Source of the DNA: Acinetobacter kookii
GTDB taxonomy: Bacteria > Pseudomonadota > Gammaproteobacteria > Pseudomonadales > Moraxellaceae
Assembly (NCBI RefSeq): GCF_900096895.1
Contig: NZ_FMYO01000001.1
Span: 62,001 to 126,000 of the forward strand
Direction of reading: 5' to 3'
Length of the DNA stretch: 64,000 nucleotides
Each line of letters begins with the position of its first letter. The stretch's first letter is position 1. Shown here in pieces: positions 44,977-52,824 of the stretch. Position numbers and translations under genes: made by a program. A model generated the notes under the pieces. That model saw only the letters and a program-made list of their open reading frames with translations, made no database searches and was not told where the DNA came from.

Positions 44977-46437
44977 TTATTCACCCTTACTTGAGATTGC
45001 ATACCCCAGCACATCAGCCGCATATAAAGCTTGATCCAATTTAGCTGTGAACTCAGTCTGTGATGCCTTAGGTATTAACTTTGCCAAGTTAAAAACTAAA
45101 GTTTCAGGACTATCGGATTCAGCCACCAATTGTTTAATCTGATCCTGATTTAAAAGCTCTAAATCACCCTGGCCATCCGTCAGCTCTTCAACTTCTTGCT
45201 GCGCTGCAGATAACTTGTTGGCAGATGCCTTAAAGTTGAATGCTTGGCGAGGTAATGCAGAGAATTGAGTATTCATCGGTAGTTGCTGAGACTCAGCAAT
45301 ATCACCGTCCTGTAAGCCATATTCACGCTGAAAGTATTGCGGTGTCAGGTTAGCCCCGGCATTTTTAAGATGAGCATCACGTTCTGCCTGTTCTTTGTTG
45401 AGTGGCTTTGGCTTCTCGCCAAGCATGACCTTATATTCACCCCAGCCATTTAATGCACAAAGGGCATTAACCACTGCCTGCAAAGTTGGTGTTACTAAGC
45501 GAATATCCGACTTCAGCTTATCTGCTCGTACATTCTCATGTACTTGACCTAGTGCATAACTCCCCTTGCCATCTGTACCACTGGTGAGCGTCTGCCCCAA
45601 TACAACCTTTTGGATCTGGCGAACCAATTGATTGTTAAAGGCCTCAAATGCTGCACCGGCTGTCCCACTTGTTCCTGGTGCAGAAAGGATTTGCACATCA
45701 TCTTCAATATCAATAGACAAAACACTTTGAGCATGAGCATCCAGCAGTGCTTTGCTCATATCATCAGTTTCAGTATCTTTGCATTTACCAAGCAGAATTG
45801 GCGTACCAAAACGCTCCAGGAATTTTGCCCAGAACTTAAAACCATTTTGCTTAAAGAAGAATAACCAATACAGTGTGGCCAGCAAGGCCTTGCCATAGGG
45901 CTGCTCGTATGTAGCTTTACGGCGTGTTAAGAAGAACTTAAACGCCTGATCAACTTCACGCTCTGCATTATGACCATCCTGCCGATAAATCAACCGACCA
46001 TCGTTCTTAGGCTCAAACCATTGCATCGGCTTCTCACCGATCCACTGAATACCCACATAACCTTCCGGCTTTAATTCATACACAGCTTCTTGCACTGAAT
46101 ATCCAAATAGCAAAGCATTAAAAGCGGCTGCAGCAATTTCATAAAACCACTCTTTCAATATCAAATTCAGCATCTCTGCTTCTTTGCTATCACTTGGTTC
46201 AATACGTAACGGCGTGGCCAAAAGTGCATCTAGACGTGTTTCAACTGCTTGGGCAATTTCATCATCATCCAGTAGTACACGCAATCTATGGCGTGCAATC
46301 CCTGCTTTTCGTAATACTTCATCAGTATCTGGTTGCTTCCCAAAATTCACCAAGAACTGAGTGACTGCTTCTTGAGTGTATAAGTTGCCATAAGACAAAG
46401 CCTTTTTTGACGCTTTGTCCTTTTTAGACTTTGCCAT
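44977..46437 (-). CDS. Phage portal protein, DUF935 (Mu gp29-like)
   Basis: 486 residues: SYGNLYTQEAVTQFLVNFGK, ARHRLRVLLDDDEIAQAVET, YGKALLATLYWLFFFKQNGF, KFWAKFLERFGTPILLGKCK. Fits DUF935 portal proteins, the DNA gate of the capsid. Close to terminase with a 9-base gap. Confidence 0.92.
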   Translation of the reverse strand: MAKSKKDKASKKALSYGNLYTQEAVTQFLVNFGKQPDTDEVLRKAGIARHRLRVLLDDDEIAQAVETRLDALLATPLRIEPSDSKEAEMLNLILKEWFYEIAAAAFNALLFGYSVQEAVYELKPEGYVGIQWIGEKPMQWFEPKNDGRLIYRQDGHNAEREVDQAFKFFLTRRKATYEQPYGKALLATLYWLFFFKQNGFKFWAKFLERFGTPILLGKCKDTETDDMSKALLDAHAQSVLSIDIEDDVQILSAPGTSGTAGAAFEAFNNQLVRQIQKVVLGQTLTSGTDGKGSYALGQVHENVRADKLKSDIRLVTPTLQAVVNALCALNGWGEYKVMLGEKPKPLNKEQAERDAHLKNAGANLTPQYFQREYGLQDGDIAESQQLPMNTQFSALPRQAFNFKASANKLSAAQQEVEELTDGQGDLELLNQDQIKQLVAESDSPETLVFNLAKLIPKASQTEFTAKLDQALYAADVLGYAISSKGE

Positions 46438-46446
46438 GTAAACACC

Positions 46447-48123
46447 TTAATAAGTTCGAGTACCCGCACCTGCAGGTTTTTTTCTTTTCCGCTCTCTAAT
46501 ATCACTGAAACAAATCATCACGCTATCAGCCCGGTTTGGTGACAGTGCACCGTCAGGCTGCTTATTCACCAAAATTTTGCCTGCACCATTTTTACTATAG
46601 GTTGGCTGAGAAAGTTCGCGTTTGAGCTGTTCCAATTCCTGCTTGGTAATATCAGCAGTTGATAAAGAAATCAGATTATCTGGATCGTATTGCATGCCCT
46701 GGAGTGCGCGGTAGGTGTTTTGAAATCTAAGCCGCAATGACCACCACATCTGAGCTTTAAGATTAGCAAAGAAGTCCACGTTTTTACGCGCCTCAACCAT
46801 CTCCTGCTCAGGGTCATGCACTGCACCTGATCCCCGAAAAGGATTAGCCTCAATTTCTGGCATCCCCTTCACTTGATTCTGCTCATTAATGACACGAGCA
46901 TCACCGCGTACACCAGCTCCTAAACCATCCGCATCGTAGAAGAATAAATTCAGTTTTAGATCCAGGCATGCATCGATAGCTTTTTGCGTGGTACCAAAAA
47001 TGTCATCACCAACACCCGACCATGTATCCAGATATTGCAGTACGATCCCATGACGGGCAGCAAACGAGTTTTTATCCTTACCTTCATCCGCCACATCAAG
47101 TGCGCCGTTGCGTTGTCCTGACGGCTGAATCTCGAGCTTAAGATGAGAATCAACAGCAGCTTCAACCCATGCGGAGGGAATTAATACACCCTCAACCGAT
47201 GCAGCGTAATCAATATCCACTTCCTGAGCCAAAACGACATCATCGAGTGTGGCCTTTTGTTTTTCATACCATGGATAAATCAATTTTCCATGTAGCTCAG
47301 CCTGCCAGTTTTTGTCCGGATTAGCTCTCCAAGGCATAGTAAAGACGGCGTAACGACCGCTAAAACGGTCCTGATGAAAGCGATCTCCGATACCATTTGG
47401 AGTAGACCCCTTGATATGAACGTTTGTGTTCTGGGAGATCGCAGCGTCTACCGCTTCTTGTCTCTCTACAAATGCCCATTCATCCAGAAAATACATTGTG
47501 GTACGACCACCACGGCCAATGTTGTCACCAGCTTCACCGGTAACGGTTGCACCGTTATCTGGGTTAATAATTCGCATGTAGTTGTCATGTATTTTTTCAA
47601 CAAAACCCTTAGGTTTCATCCAATCTGGCAACTTGGAAAACATATCCCGAAACTTATGCAGTAATGTCTTAGGATCACCTTTCTTATCGACCAAATCCTC
47701 TTTACGACTACCAACACCTCCAGCGAAGCCTTCGACAAATAACCACCGATGCAAATAAAATCCCAAAACTACATAACTCATCCCTTCATCACGGCTTTTT
47801 TCAATTAATCCATGTGTCTGGGTGCTTTCACGCTCTAATAGCCAGTCTACAAGTTCAACCTGACCAGGGCGCAAAACAAAAGGAATATTCGCCGGCAATC
47901 CAAAAGGCATGCCTCGAGGATCATAGGTCCATACCCAGTGATTAAACCAATGTGCCGGATCACTTTTGCATTTATAGATTTCAGCCTGAGTACTTAGTTC
48001 ATTCTGCTCTATCAGCATTCGGTAGTAATAACGCCGTGTCATTTCTTCAATGACTTCAGGCAAACGTGTGTTGATCGTCCACTCTTTAATTAGTGGCGCT
48101 ATATCTTCAATTGCATAAGTCAT
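46447..48123 (-). CDS. Terminase large subunit, Mu gp28-like
   Basis: 558 residues. The ATPase part has FVLRPGQVELVDWLLERE, TQTHGLIEKSRDEGMSYVVL as the Walker A region and TTMYFLDEWAFVE as Walker B; the nuclease part has GALDVADEGKDKNSFAARHG, and FFYDADGLGAGVRGDA. Typical of phage large terminases of Mu type. Overlaps the small terminase stop (ATGA). Confidence 0.93.
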   Translation of the reverse strand: MTYAIEDIAPLIKEWTINTRLPEVIEEMTRRYYYRMLIEQNELSTQAEIYKCKSDPAHWFNHWVWTYDPRGMPFGLPANIPFVLRPGQVELVDWLLERESTQTHGLIEKSRDEGMSYVVLGFYLHRWLFVEGFAGGVGSRKEDLVDKKGDPKTLLHKFRDMFSKLPDWMKPKGFVEKIHDNYMRIINPDNGATVTGEAGDNIGRGGRTTMYFLDEWAFVERQEAVDAAISQNTNVHIKGSTPNGIGDRFHQDRFSGRYAVFTMPWRANPDKNWQAELHGKLIYPWYEKQKATLDDVVLAQEVDIDYAASVEGVLIPSAWVEAAVDSHLKLEIQPSGQRNGALDVADEGKDKNSFAARHGIVLQYLDTWSGVGDDIFGTTQKAIDACLDLKLNLFFYDADGLGAGVRGDARVINEQNQVKGMPEIEANPFRGSGAVHDPEQEMVEARKNVDFFANLKAQMWWSLRLRFQNTYRALQGMQYDPDNLISLSTADITKQELEQLKRELSQPTYSKNGAGKILVNKQPDGALSPNRADSVMICFSDIRERKRKKPAGAGTRTY

Positions 48124-48611
48124 AACTTGCCATTAATTGCCAAACGCGAAAGCTCCTGTGCAGACAGCTTTGCAAGTTCTTCAGGTGTGTATTGAGGTGA
48201 GGGTTTGTTCTCTTGTTGAATAGGACCGCCATTAGGGCCAGTGATTTCCTGTTTGGTTACCCGGCCATCCGTCTCTTGAAATGCTTGCTTCAATAGATTT
48301 TGCTTTGCACGTTTATTTCGCCCAGAATCTTCATACATTTTTTGAAGTTCCATTAACCGGAAAGCCTTATTCGCAATCGCAATATCTTCAATATTCTCTC
48401 GAAATTCTTTGCGCTTTTGATGAAACAAGTCTTTTAATTTTTTACTCAGATTCCGTCCAGCAACTTTTGTTGGATCATAAAGTGCCACCTGCTGTCTTGT
48501 AATTTCAATCTTATATTCTTGCTTTACAGCTTCTACTACTTGCTGAGGGGTTTCAAAGCATGCAAGAGACTGAACTATAAACATTTTTACAGGCTCTTTT
48601 AGTGCTGCCAT
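48120..48611 (-). CDS. Small terminase subunit (DUF2280)
   Basis: 163 residues from ATG 48611 with AAGGGG upstream; the GTG two codons earlier is rejected. ALKEPVKMFIVQSLACFETP, QEYKIEITRQQVALYDPTKV, then long helices. DUF2280 proteins are Mu gp27-like and bind phage DNA for packaging. Confidence 0.85.
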   Translation of the reverse strand: MAALKEPVKMFIVQSLACFETPQQVVEAVKQEYKIEITRQQVALYDPTKVAGRNLSKKLKDLFHQKRKEFRENIEDIAIANKAFRLMELQKMYEDSGRNKRAKQNLLKQAFQETDGRVTKQEITGPNGGPIQQENKPSPQYTPEELAKLSAQELSRLAINGKL

Positions 48612-48648
48612 AAACACCCCTTTGTATAGCTACGTATAGCAAGATAGG

Positions 48649-48671
48649 CAAAAAAAGAGCCCTTAGGCTCA
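48649..48671 (-). terminator. Terminator after the metallopeptidase gene
   Basis: Stem GAGCC/GGCTC with loop CTTA and seven T on the minus strand. Confidence 0.7.
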
Positions 48672-49310
48672 ATTAATCACACAGTTCCCACAGCACGCAG
48701 CAATATTAGTTTCAGATACAAACGGCGCATTCTTGGCGATTTCCAAAAGTCGTTTTACTGACTCATCAGCGCCCCATCGTTTGGTCTCACCGAAGAACAC
48801 TTCAACGTCATGGCCAGCCAGGTAATGCTTGGGTAGACCGGTATGGTCGCTATAAATGATCTCGCCATCTTCATCACGTTCAACACCGATGTGATACAAC
48901 TCATGCTCAATCAAACGACAGAACTCACGATCTGAAGTTTGCTCACAATATGCTGCATCCACAGTAATGAGATACACCGGCACAAAACCAAACCAGTCAC
49001 GCATCTGCTGTTCCTGCCGTGCTTTCTTCCATCCGCCCTGGTTAAACATAACCTTTTCACATTGGCCCAGCACCATACGCTTTTTCGCTACGGCGGCCGA
49101 TGATGCCCAAGCAAATGCCAGGAATGTTTCATCGTCATGCAGCAGTTCAGCAATGTGGTCATGATCTGGGTTATGAAGTTCACCGCCAATGGTCAGCCAG
49201 TTTTTAACAACCCATTCTTTTAATTCCACGGCGGGTGCCAGGCGAATCGCTTCTTCTTCCTCAGCCTGATCAATCAGATTCGACGGCGGGAATGGTCTGA
49301 ACTGGTCCAT
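48669..49310 (-). CDS. Phage metallopeptidase-like protein
   Basis: 213 residues with H-E-L-Y-H (FCRLIEHELYHIGVERDEDG) and a further HDVEVFFGETKRWG segment, matching the phage metallopeptidase group that often sits next to terminase genes. Function in phage is unknown. The N-terminus overlaps the nuclease-like gene by 41 bases. Confidence 0.8.
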   Translation of the reverse strand: MDQFRPFPPSNLIDQAEEEEAIRLAPAVELKEWVVKNWLTIGGELHNPDHDHIAELLHDDETFLAFAWASSAAVAKKRMVLGQCEKVMFNQGGWKKARQEQQMRDWFGFVPVYLITVDAAYCEQTSDREFCRLIEHELYHIGVERDEDGEIIYSDHTGLPKHYLAGHDVEVFFGETKRWGADESVKRLLEIAKNAPFVSETNIAACCGNCVIN

Positions 49311-49707
49311 AAGATGCCTTTAAATTTCTAAGCCACATCGTAGCTCTGCCCATGTAAATATCACCGGTTTCAAAGCGCTTATACCGGTATCCCATTTCTT
49401 CAGCATGATCGTATCGGTCGACACTCCATGCCTTCGTGGCCAGCTTACCTTTACGTCCACCTGACCAGGGACCACCAGCAATTTCTATCAACATTCGATA
49501 CTCAATCAAATGAAAGTCAAACCGCCAATGCTTGGTGCTTTTGAAGTGAAAATACTCTTCGTATTTAATTTCCATACGATCAAGGATTTTTTTGAGTCGA
49601 TCGAATGCTTCCAAGTATTTTTCACCAGCTTTGGGTAGTGGTCTGGTGCGGGGTTTTGTCTTAATGGGCTTTTTATTGGTTAGGGATTTATATACGTCCA
49701 GTTCCAT
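49270..49707 (-). CDS. Vsr/DUF559-like nuclease-type protein, copy 1
   Basis: 145 residues from ATG 49707 with GGGGGA upstream. FKSTKHWRFDFHLIEYRMLI, EIAGGPWSGGRKGK is related to WRADFHLIGKKILV, EVEGGIWSGGRHTR at 57074-57481. The active aspartate is kept (RFDF), but the second acid E-x-E/K reads E-x-A here, so activity is uncertain. Position before terminase suggests a role in packaging or recombination. Confidence 0.7.
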   Translation of the reverse strand: MELDVYKSLTNKKPIKTKPRTRPLPKAGEKYLEAFDRLKKILDRMEIKYEEYFHFKSTKHWRFDFHLIEYRMLIEIAGGPWSGGRKGKLATKAWSVDRYDHAEEMGYRYKRFETGDIYMGRATMWLRNLKASYGPVQTIPAVESD

Positions 49708-49717
49708 AAATTCCCCC

Positions 49718-49743
49718 AATAAAAAACCTCCCGGAGGAGGCTC
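49718..49743 (-). terminator. Terminator upstream of the late operon
   Basis: Stem CCTCC/GGAGG, extended, with six T on the minus strand. Confidence 0.75.
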
Positions 49744-49967
49744 TACTCTATTATTTCAATAATCACGATCGTCCTATCACCCAGGGTAAAAGTCATATTA
49801 GGTACTACTGATTTTCTCGGTAGTTTTTTATAAGGACGGATTGTGGATCTTAGATAATTTCCTTCTTGATCATGATAGAAAAAATTTAAGGTGCCAGAGG
49901 TAACATCCTCTTCAGCATTAAGCTCTATCATTTCACCTGTATCTTGAACTCTGGCTATAATTTTCAT
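49743..49967 (-). CDS. Hypothetical phage protein, 74 residues
   Basis: MKIIARVQDTGEMIELNAEE, TSGTLNFFYHDQEGNYLRST, TFTLGDRTIVIIEIIE: a small beta-rich protein with no known family. Terminator follows the stop. Confidence 0.55.
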   Translation of the reverse strand: MKIIARVQDTGEMIELNAEEDVTSGTLNFFYHDQEGNYLRSTIRPYKKLPRKSVVPNMTFTLGDRTIVIIEIIE

Positions 49968-50012
49968 TGTAGTGCCTTATGTTGATTTGGCCCTATAATT
50001 TATCATTAAAAC

Positions 50013-50180
50013 TTAATTTAACCCATCTTCATAACACCCCTTCACATCATCCGGCACAGTCAAATGAATACCCAATTTTGTGATAGTAAAATCATGCAAG
50101 TGATTCAAATATTCAGTCATCTGAATTGGAGTTGATAGGAAGCAAAGCTTTTTGCATTTCCTCACCTCAATACTTATCAT
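50013..50180 (-). CDS. Possible small phage protein, start uncertain
   Basis: About 55 residues from ATG 50180 (MISIEVRKCKKLCF). The C-terminal part TEYLNHLHDFTITKLGIHLT, VPDDVKGCYEDGLN looks coding, but no start has a good ribosome site. A second ATG with GAGGTGAGGAA is in another frame. It may be a decayed gene. Confidence 0.4.
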   Translation of the reverse strand: MISIEVRKCKKLCFLSTPIQMTEYLNHLHDFTITKLGIHLTVPDDVKGCYEDGLN

Positions 50181-50214
50181 ATTACCAATAGTTATTAAAA
50201 AATTAAGAACCACA

Positions 50215-50364
50215 ATGCTTTATATCTTTGGGATTCTGTTTCTGCTCTTTATTGCTTACCACTACAGGCTTGATCAAGCATCTGGAATTGGTAAGTTTCT
50301 TTTATACATAGTCATTTTATTAATCGTAATCTGCATAAGAGCTGCGTGGCGTGTTCTAACCTAA
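50215..50364 (+). CDS. Possible 49-residue membrane protein
   Basis: MLYIFGILFLLFIAYHYRLD, GIGKFLLYIVILLIVICIRA, with two hydrophobic stretches and a basic tail. It is divergent from the small gene at 50013. No good ribosome site, so only tentative. Confidence 0.35.
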   Translation: MLYIFGILFLLFIAYHYRLDQASGIGKFLLYIVILLIVICIRAAWRVLT

Positions 50365-50459
50365 CATTCAACAACTTAGACTCTGATACTTAGACAGCTC
50401 AGCAGTGCAAAATTCTAAGTCTTGTTTCGCTTGTACTTTGTCTGTAATAAGACCACCAA

Positions 50460-50696
50460 TCAATTTTTAAATATAAGCCATGTAATGACCAAGCATACTG
50501 CAGCAATCAATAAGCACCATTTACCTGTATTTTTTGTGGCTCAAATTGCTTTTCGATTTCACGCTCAAACCACTCTTGACTATCACTCCAGGTTTGAATG
50601 CTTTGCTTTTCATGTGGAGTTAATTTAATTTTTGCTTGCTTCTTTGTAAGCTCTCTTGCCACTCGCTGCTTGGCCTTCTTCTGCTTTCAATTCATC
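50460..50696 (-). pseudogene. Decayed small gene, two frames
   Basis: Minus strand: an open stretch ending at 50507 reads KQKKAKQRVARELTKKQAKI, KLTPHEKQSIQTWSDSQEWF, EREIEKQFEPQKIQ, but ATG 50696 is followed at once by TGA. A second frame ending at 50460 reads NTGKWCLLIAAVCLVITWLI-FKN, a membrane helix. Together they look like one broken coil-plus-helix protein (perhaps a spanin-type protein). Confidence 0.35.
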
Positions 50697-50717
50697 TTCT
50701 ATCACCAATAAGAAAAG

Positions 50718-50752
50718 AAAACCCCGCCAATATCTAGTATGTAGCGGGGTCT
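50718..50752 (-). terminator. Terminator after the 37-residue gene
   Basis: Stem ACCCCGC/GCGGGGT with a long loop; on the minus strand it is followed by TTTTC. Confidence 0.65.
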
Positions 50753-50798
50753 TATGTGCCGTAATACGCCCTGTAAATGTCACCGAAGTGACAAGGGT

Positions 50799-50912
50799 CT
50801 ATTTAACTTCTTTCAAACAATCCCGACACACCTTGATTTCTTCATCATCAATCGTGTAATCGATTTCAGTGGCACCATGCAGGCCGAATAAACACATCAA
50901 TAAACGGAGCAT
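50799..50912 (-). CDS. 37-residue phage protein with a CxxC motif
   Basis: From ATG 50912 (GGAGAAAAG upstream) to TAG at 50801-50799. MLRLLMCLFGLHGATEIDYT, DDEEIKVCRDCLKEVK: an N-terminal C..H and a C-terminal C-x2-C suggest a small zinc knuckle. Real by its ribosome site. Confidence 0.65.
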   Translation of the reverse strand: MLRLLMCLFGLHGATEIDYTIDDEEIKVCRDCLKEVK

Positions 50913-50935
50913 CACTTTTCTCCTAAATTTCATGC

Positions 50936-51030
50936 AAAAAAAAGCCCACTCCAGTAGTAGTTGGATATGGGCCTATAAACTAAGGACCTTGGAGGGTCAT
51001 TCAGAAACTACAGCTGTTTCTGGGTGGCTA
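50936..51030 (-). ncRNA. Small RNA, prophage copy 1 of the family
   Basis: Minus strand: hairpin AGAAACAGCTGTAGTTTCT, then GACCCTCCAAGGTCCTTAG, GTTTATAGGCCCA and a terminator GCCCA/TGGGC with eight T. The GACCCTCCAAGGTC hairpin shows an anti-Shine-Dalgarno CCTCC in the loop. Near-identical to the copy at 51383. Confidence 0.65.
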
Positions 51031-51226
51031 TTTTGTACACTATTCAAATAACATTCAGTGGCGGAATATACCAAAAACAAAAATAATGTTAATTAAATCA
51101 AATTATTAACCTATCTTAATTTATGCCTTATTGAGTATTAAAAAGCCCAATAAATAAACAATTTTTCTCACCATATGAAATCTGGAGGCGGTACCTGATT
51201 TCAAACCATTTGATTAAGGTAACCGC

Positions 51227-51283
51227 CATGAGGGTGCCCCGATATTGCTTACACATGCCATTTCTCAGAACATTAAAAAGACC
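51227..51283 (-). repeat. Intergenic repeat, copy 1 (GGGTGCCCCGATATTGCTTA)
   Basis: A 57-base stretch shared with 51724-51782: GGTGCCCCGATATTGCTTAC, a variable bit, CATTTCTCAG and CATTAAAAA. On the minus strand both read LRN-x2-CKQYRGT in one frame. No known element. Confidence 0.6.
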
Positions 51284-51306
51284 CTCCTTTCGATGAGCTC
51301 TTAAAT

Positions 51307-51375
51307 TCAATTCTTTGGCTTCCGTATATACACTTCAGCCTGATCTGTGGCATCACACAGCTTTATATCTTTCCC
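51307..51375 (-). pseudogene. 3' fragment of a second copy of the gene at 53585
   Basis: Reads KDIKLCDATDQAEVYIRKPK-N, against KDMKLCDATDQAEVYIRKPK-S at the C-terminus of the gene at 53585-53836. Only 23 codons remain; upstream it is joined to the sRNA unit at 51383. Confidence 0.75.
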
Positions 51376-51382
51376 TCTATAC

Positions 51383-51470
51383 AAAAAAAAGCCCACACAT
51401 GGAAAGAGGATGTGGGCTTGTAAACTAAGGACCTTGGAGGGTCATCCAGAAACTACAGCAGTTTCTACCT
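51383..51470 (-). ncRNA. Small RNA, prophage copy 2 of the family
   Basis: Minus strand: AGAAACTGCTGTAGTTTCT hairpin, GACCCTCCAAGGTCCTTAG, GTTTACAAGCCCACA and terminator GCCCACA/TGTGGGC with eight T. A promoter TTCACA-17-TATATA fits just upstream. Confidence 0.65.
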
Positions 51471-51517
51471 GCCATCCTATATACTTATTCGTGAATTTCT
51501 TGTGAAGAAAATTCATT

Positions 51518-51553
51518 AAAAAAGCCCGCTTAACTCGGGGAAGTTAAACGGAC
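51518..51553 (-). terminator. Long-stem terminator, possible end of another small RNA
   Basis: 12-bp stem on the minus strand, GTCCGTTTAACT/AGTTAAGCGGGC, loop TCCCCG, then six T. About 60 bases upstream are TTGTAA and TATATT boxes 15 bases apart, so a transcript of about 90 bases is possible. It encodes only a 17-residue frame. Confidence 0.55.
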
Positions 51554-51723
51554 TAGTATGGTGTATCATCTTTTTTATTTTTTTTATTGCGCTTTCTCTT
51601 GGAGCAAAAAAAATATATCACTAGGCTTTGATTTACAAAGTATAGAGAATTTGGAGAAACTGTTTTCCTGTGTCTGCTTTTGGTTATTTTTTGATCTTTG
51701 TTAGACAATGATCATTAAATCTA

Positions 51724-51782
51724 ATTTGGGTGCCCCGATATTGCTTACACCGAACATTTCTCAGGGCATTAAAAATGCTCAC
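51724..51782 (-). repeat. Intergenic repeat, copy 2
   Basis: Second copy of the element at 51227-51283, about 500 bases away and in the same orientation. It directly follows a terminator hairpin on the minus strand. Confidence 0.6.
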
Positions 51783-51794
51783 ATTACTGTAAGC
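51771..51794 (-). terminator. Terminator
   Basis: Stem GCTTACA/TGTGAGC with one G-T pair, loop GTAA, and five T on the minus strand. Confidence 0.6.
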
Positions 51795-51877
51795 ATTTGT
51801 GGTACTTCTCGTCTTTCCGAGTGTCAGTCGTTTTTCCCAGCTAGGCGATAGATAACTTCGTCTAACCTGATAAAAAA

Positions 51878-52000
51878 TTAACCGGGATTTGCTATCCAAT
51901 CAATCGTTTTATTTCGTAATTTTTTGATAAATATCACGTTTAATTCACGACTGATCTGATTTTGAATTGATCGCCACAAAAGATCCATGCTGTGGTCCAT
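51878..52000 (-). CDS. 40-residue phage protein
   Basis: From ATG 52000 to TAA at 51880-51878, with TAGGGATTAGCC upstream. MDHSMDLLWRSIQNQISREL, NVIFIKKLRNKTIDWIANPG: an amphipathic, basic small protein. Function unknown. Confidence 0.5.
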   Translation of the reverse strand: MDHSMDLLWRSIQNQISRELNVIFIKKLRNKTIDWIANPG

Positions 52001-52040
52001 GGCTAATCCCTACTTTGATTGCCACTGAATAGGCACAGTA

Positions 52041-52112
52041 CTAATCAATTTTCGGTTTCGATTCAAATTTCGGCGGGGCATCACTCCCAATTCTGATTTC
52101 ACTTTCCTGCAT
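52041..52112 (-). CDS. 23-residue possible phage peptide
   Basis: ATG 52112 to TAG at 52043-52041: MQESEIRIGSDAPPKFESKP-KID. AGGAT lies just before the ATG. Very short and tentative; it precedes the 40-residue gene. Confidence 0.35.
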   Translation of the reverse strand: MQESEIRIGSDAPPKFESKPKID

Positions 52113-52242
52113 ATCCTATTCATGCTCGATGAACTGCATGGGTTGTACCCTCTTTCGTGGGGCCCATACGTATTTGCTCAAACAGGCTTTAGCTAATCAG
52201 CAAACTATAGAAAATGGGTTTTAAGATACTTTTCTCCTGGCA

Positions 52243-52266
52243 TTAAAAAACCTCCCAAGGGAGGCC
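52243..52266 (-). terminator. Terminator after the 154-residue gene
   Basis: Stem CCTCCC/GGGAGG with six T on the minus strand. Confidence 0.8.
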
Positions 52267-52281
52267 TATTTAGCAATCTAA

Positions 52282-52746
52282 TTAGGTGATTTTTGAATCT
52301 TCAAAATTTTTAGGGAGATTTAAATTTATTTTAAAATTCGCAATTTGATCAGCATTGCCCCAATCCCCATAAATAAGCGCTTTTACTTCAATTCCAGTAT
52401 CTTCATATAGATGCTTATCCTTTAAAATTTTGAGAAACTTTTCTGCATCTTCATCACTTAGATAACCTATTTGAATACCACCTACAATCACCATAATTGC
52501 ATAAGTGTATTCTGTGTTTGTGGTATCCATGATCAAAAGAGCATTGACAACTTTACTGACAGAATGATCAAGTTGAGGGCCAACTATTTCAATTATTGGT
52601 TCTTGAAAGTCAATTGCACTGTAAATTTGATGACCAAACTTATTTTTAGTCATTTCTTTAAACTTTCCACCGGACTTATATTGGGTGGGCTTCACCATGA
52701 CAAAAAATGTTATTAGAACAATGATCAGAAGAAGAACTAGACCCAT
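52282..52746 (-). CDS. Phage membrane-anchored protein, HIRAN-like soluble part
   Basis: 154 residues: an N-terminal helix (LVLLLIIVLITFFVMV), then VVNALLIMDTTNTEYTYAIM, VIVGGIQIGYLSDEDAEKFL, VKALIYGDWGNADQIANFKI. The latter resembles HIRAN-like domains (a g-x-x-v-G-Y-L strand and a g-G-W block). Weak family call. Confidence 0.55.
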   Translation of the reverse strand: MGLVLLLIIVLITFFVMVKPTQYKSGGKFKEMTKNKFGHQIYSAIDFQEPIIEIVGPQLDHSVSKVVNALLIMDTTNTEYTYAIMVIVGGIQIGYLSDEDAEKFLKILKDKHLYEDTGIEVKALIYGDWGNADQIANFKINLNLPKNFEDSKIT

Positions 52747-52824
52747 GACTCATACTCTTCACATGGGAAAGACAACAACACCTTAACACGAAAGGATGTA
52801 CGTTCTTTAGATTTTGATCTGCCC

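Noticed and set aside
51684..51899. 71-residue minus-strand frame
   Set aside because: It starts at TTG without a ribosome site, runs through a terminator hairpin at 51771-51794 and through the repeat element.
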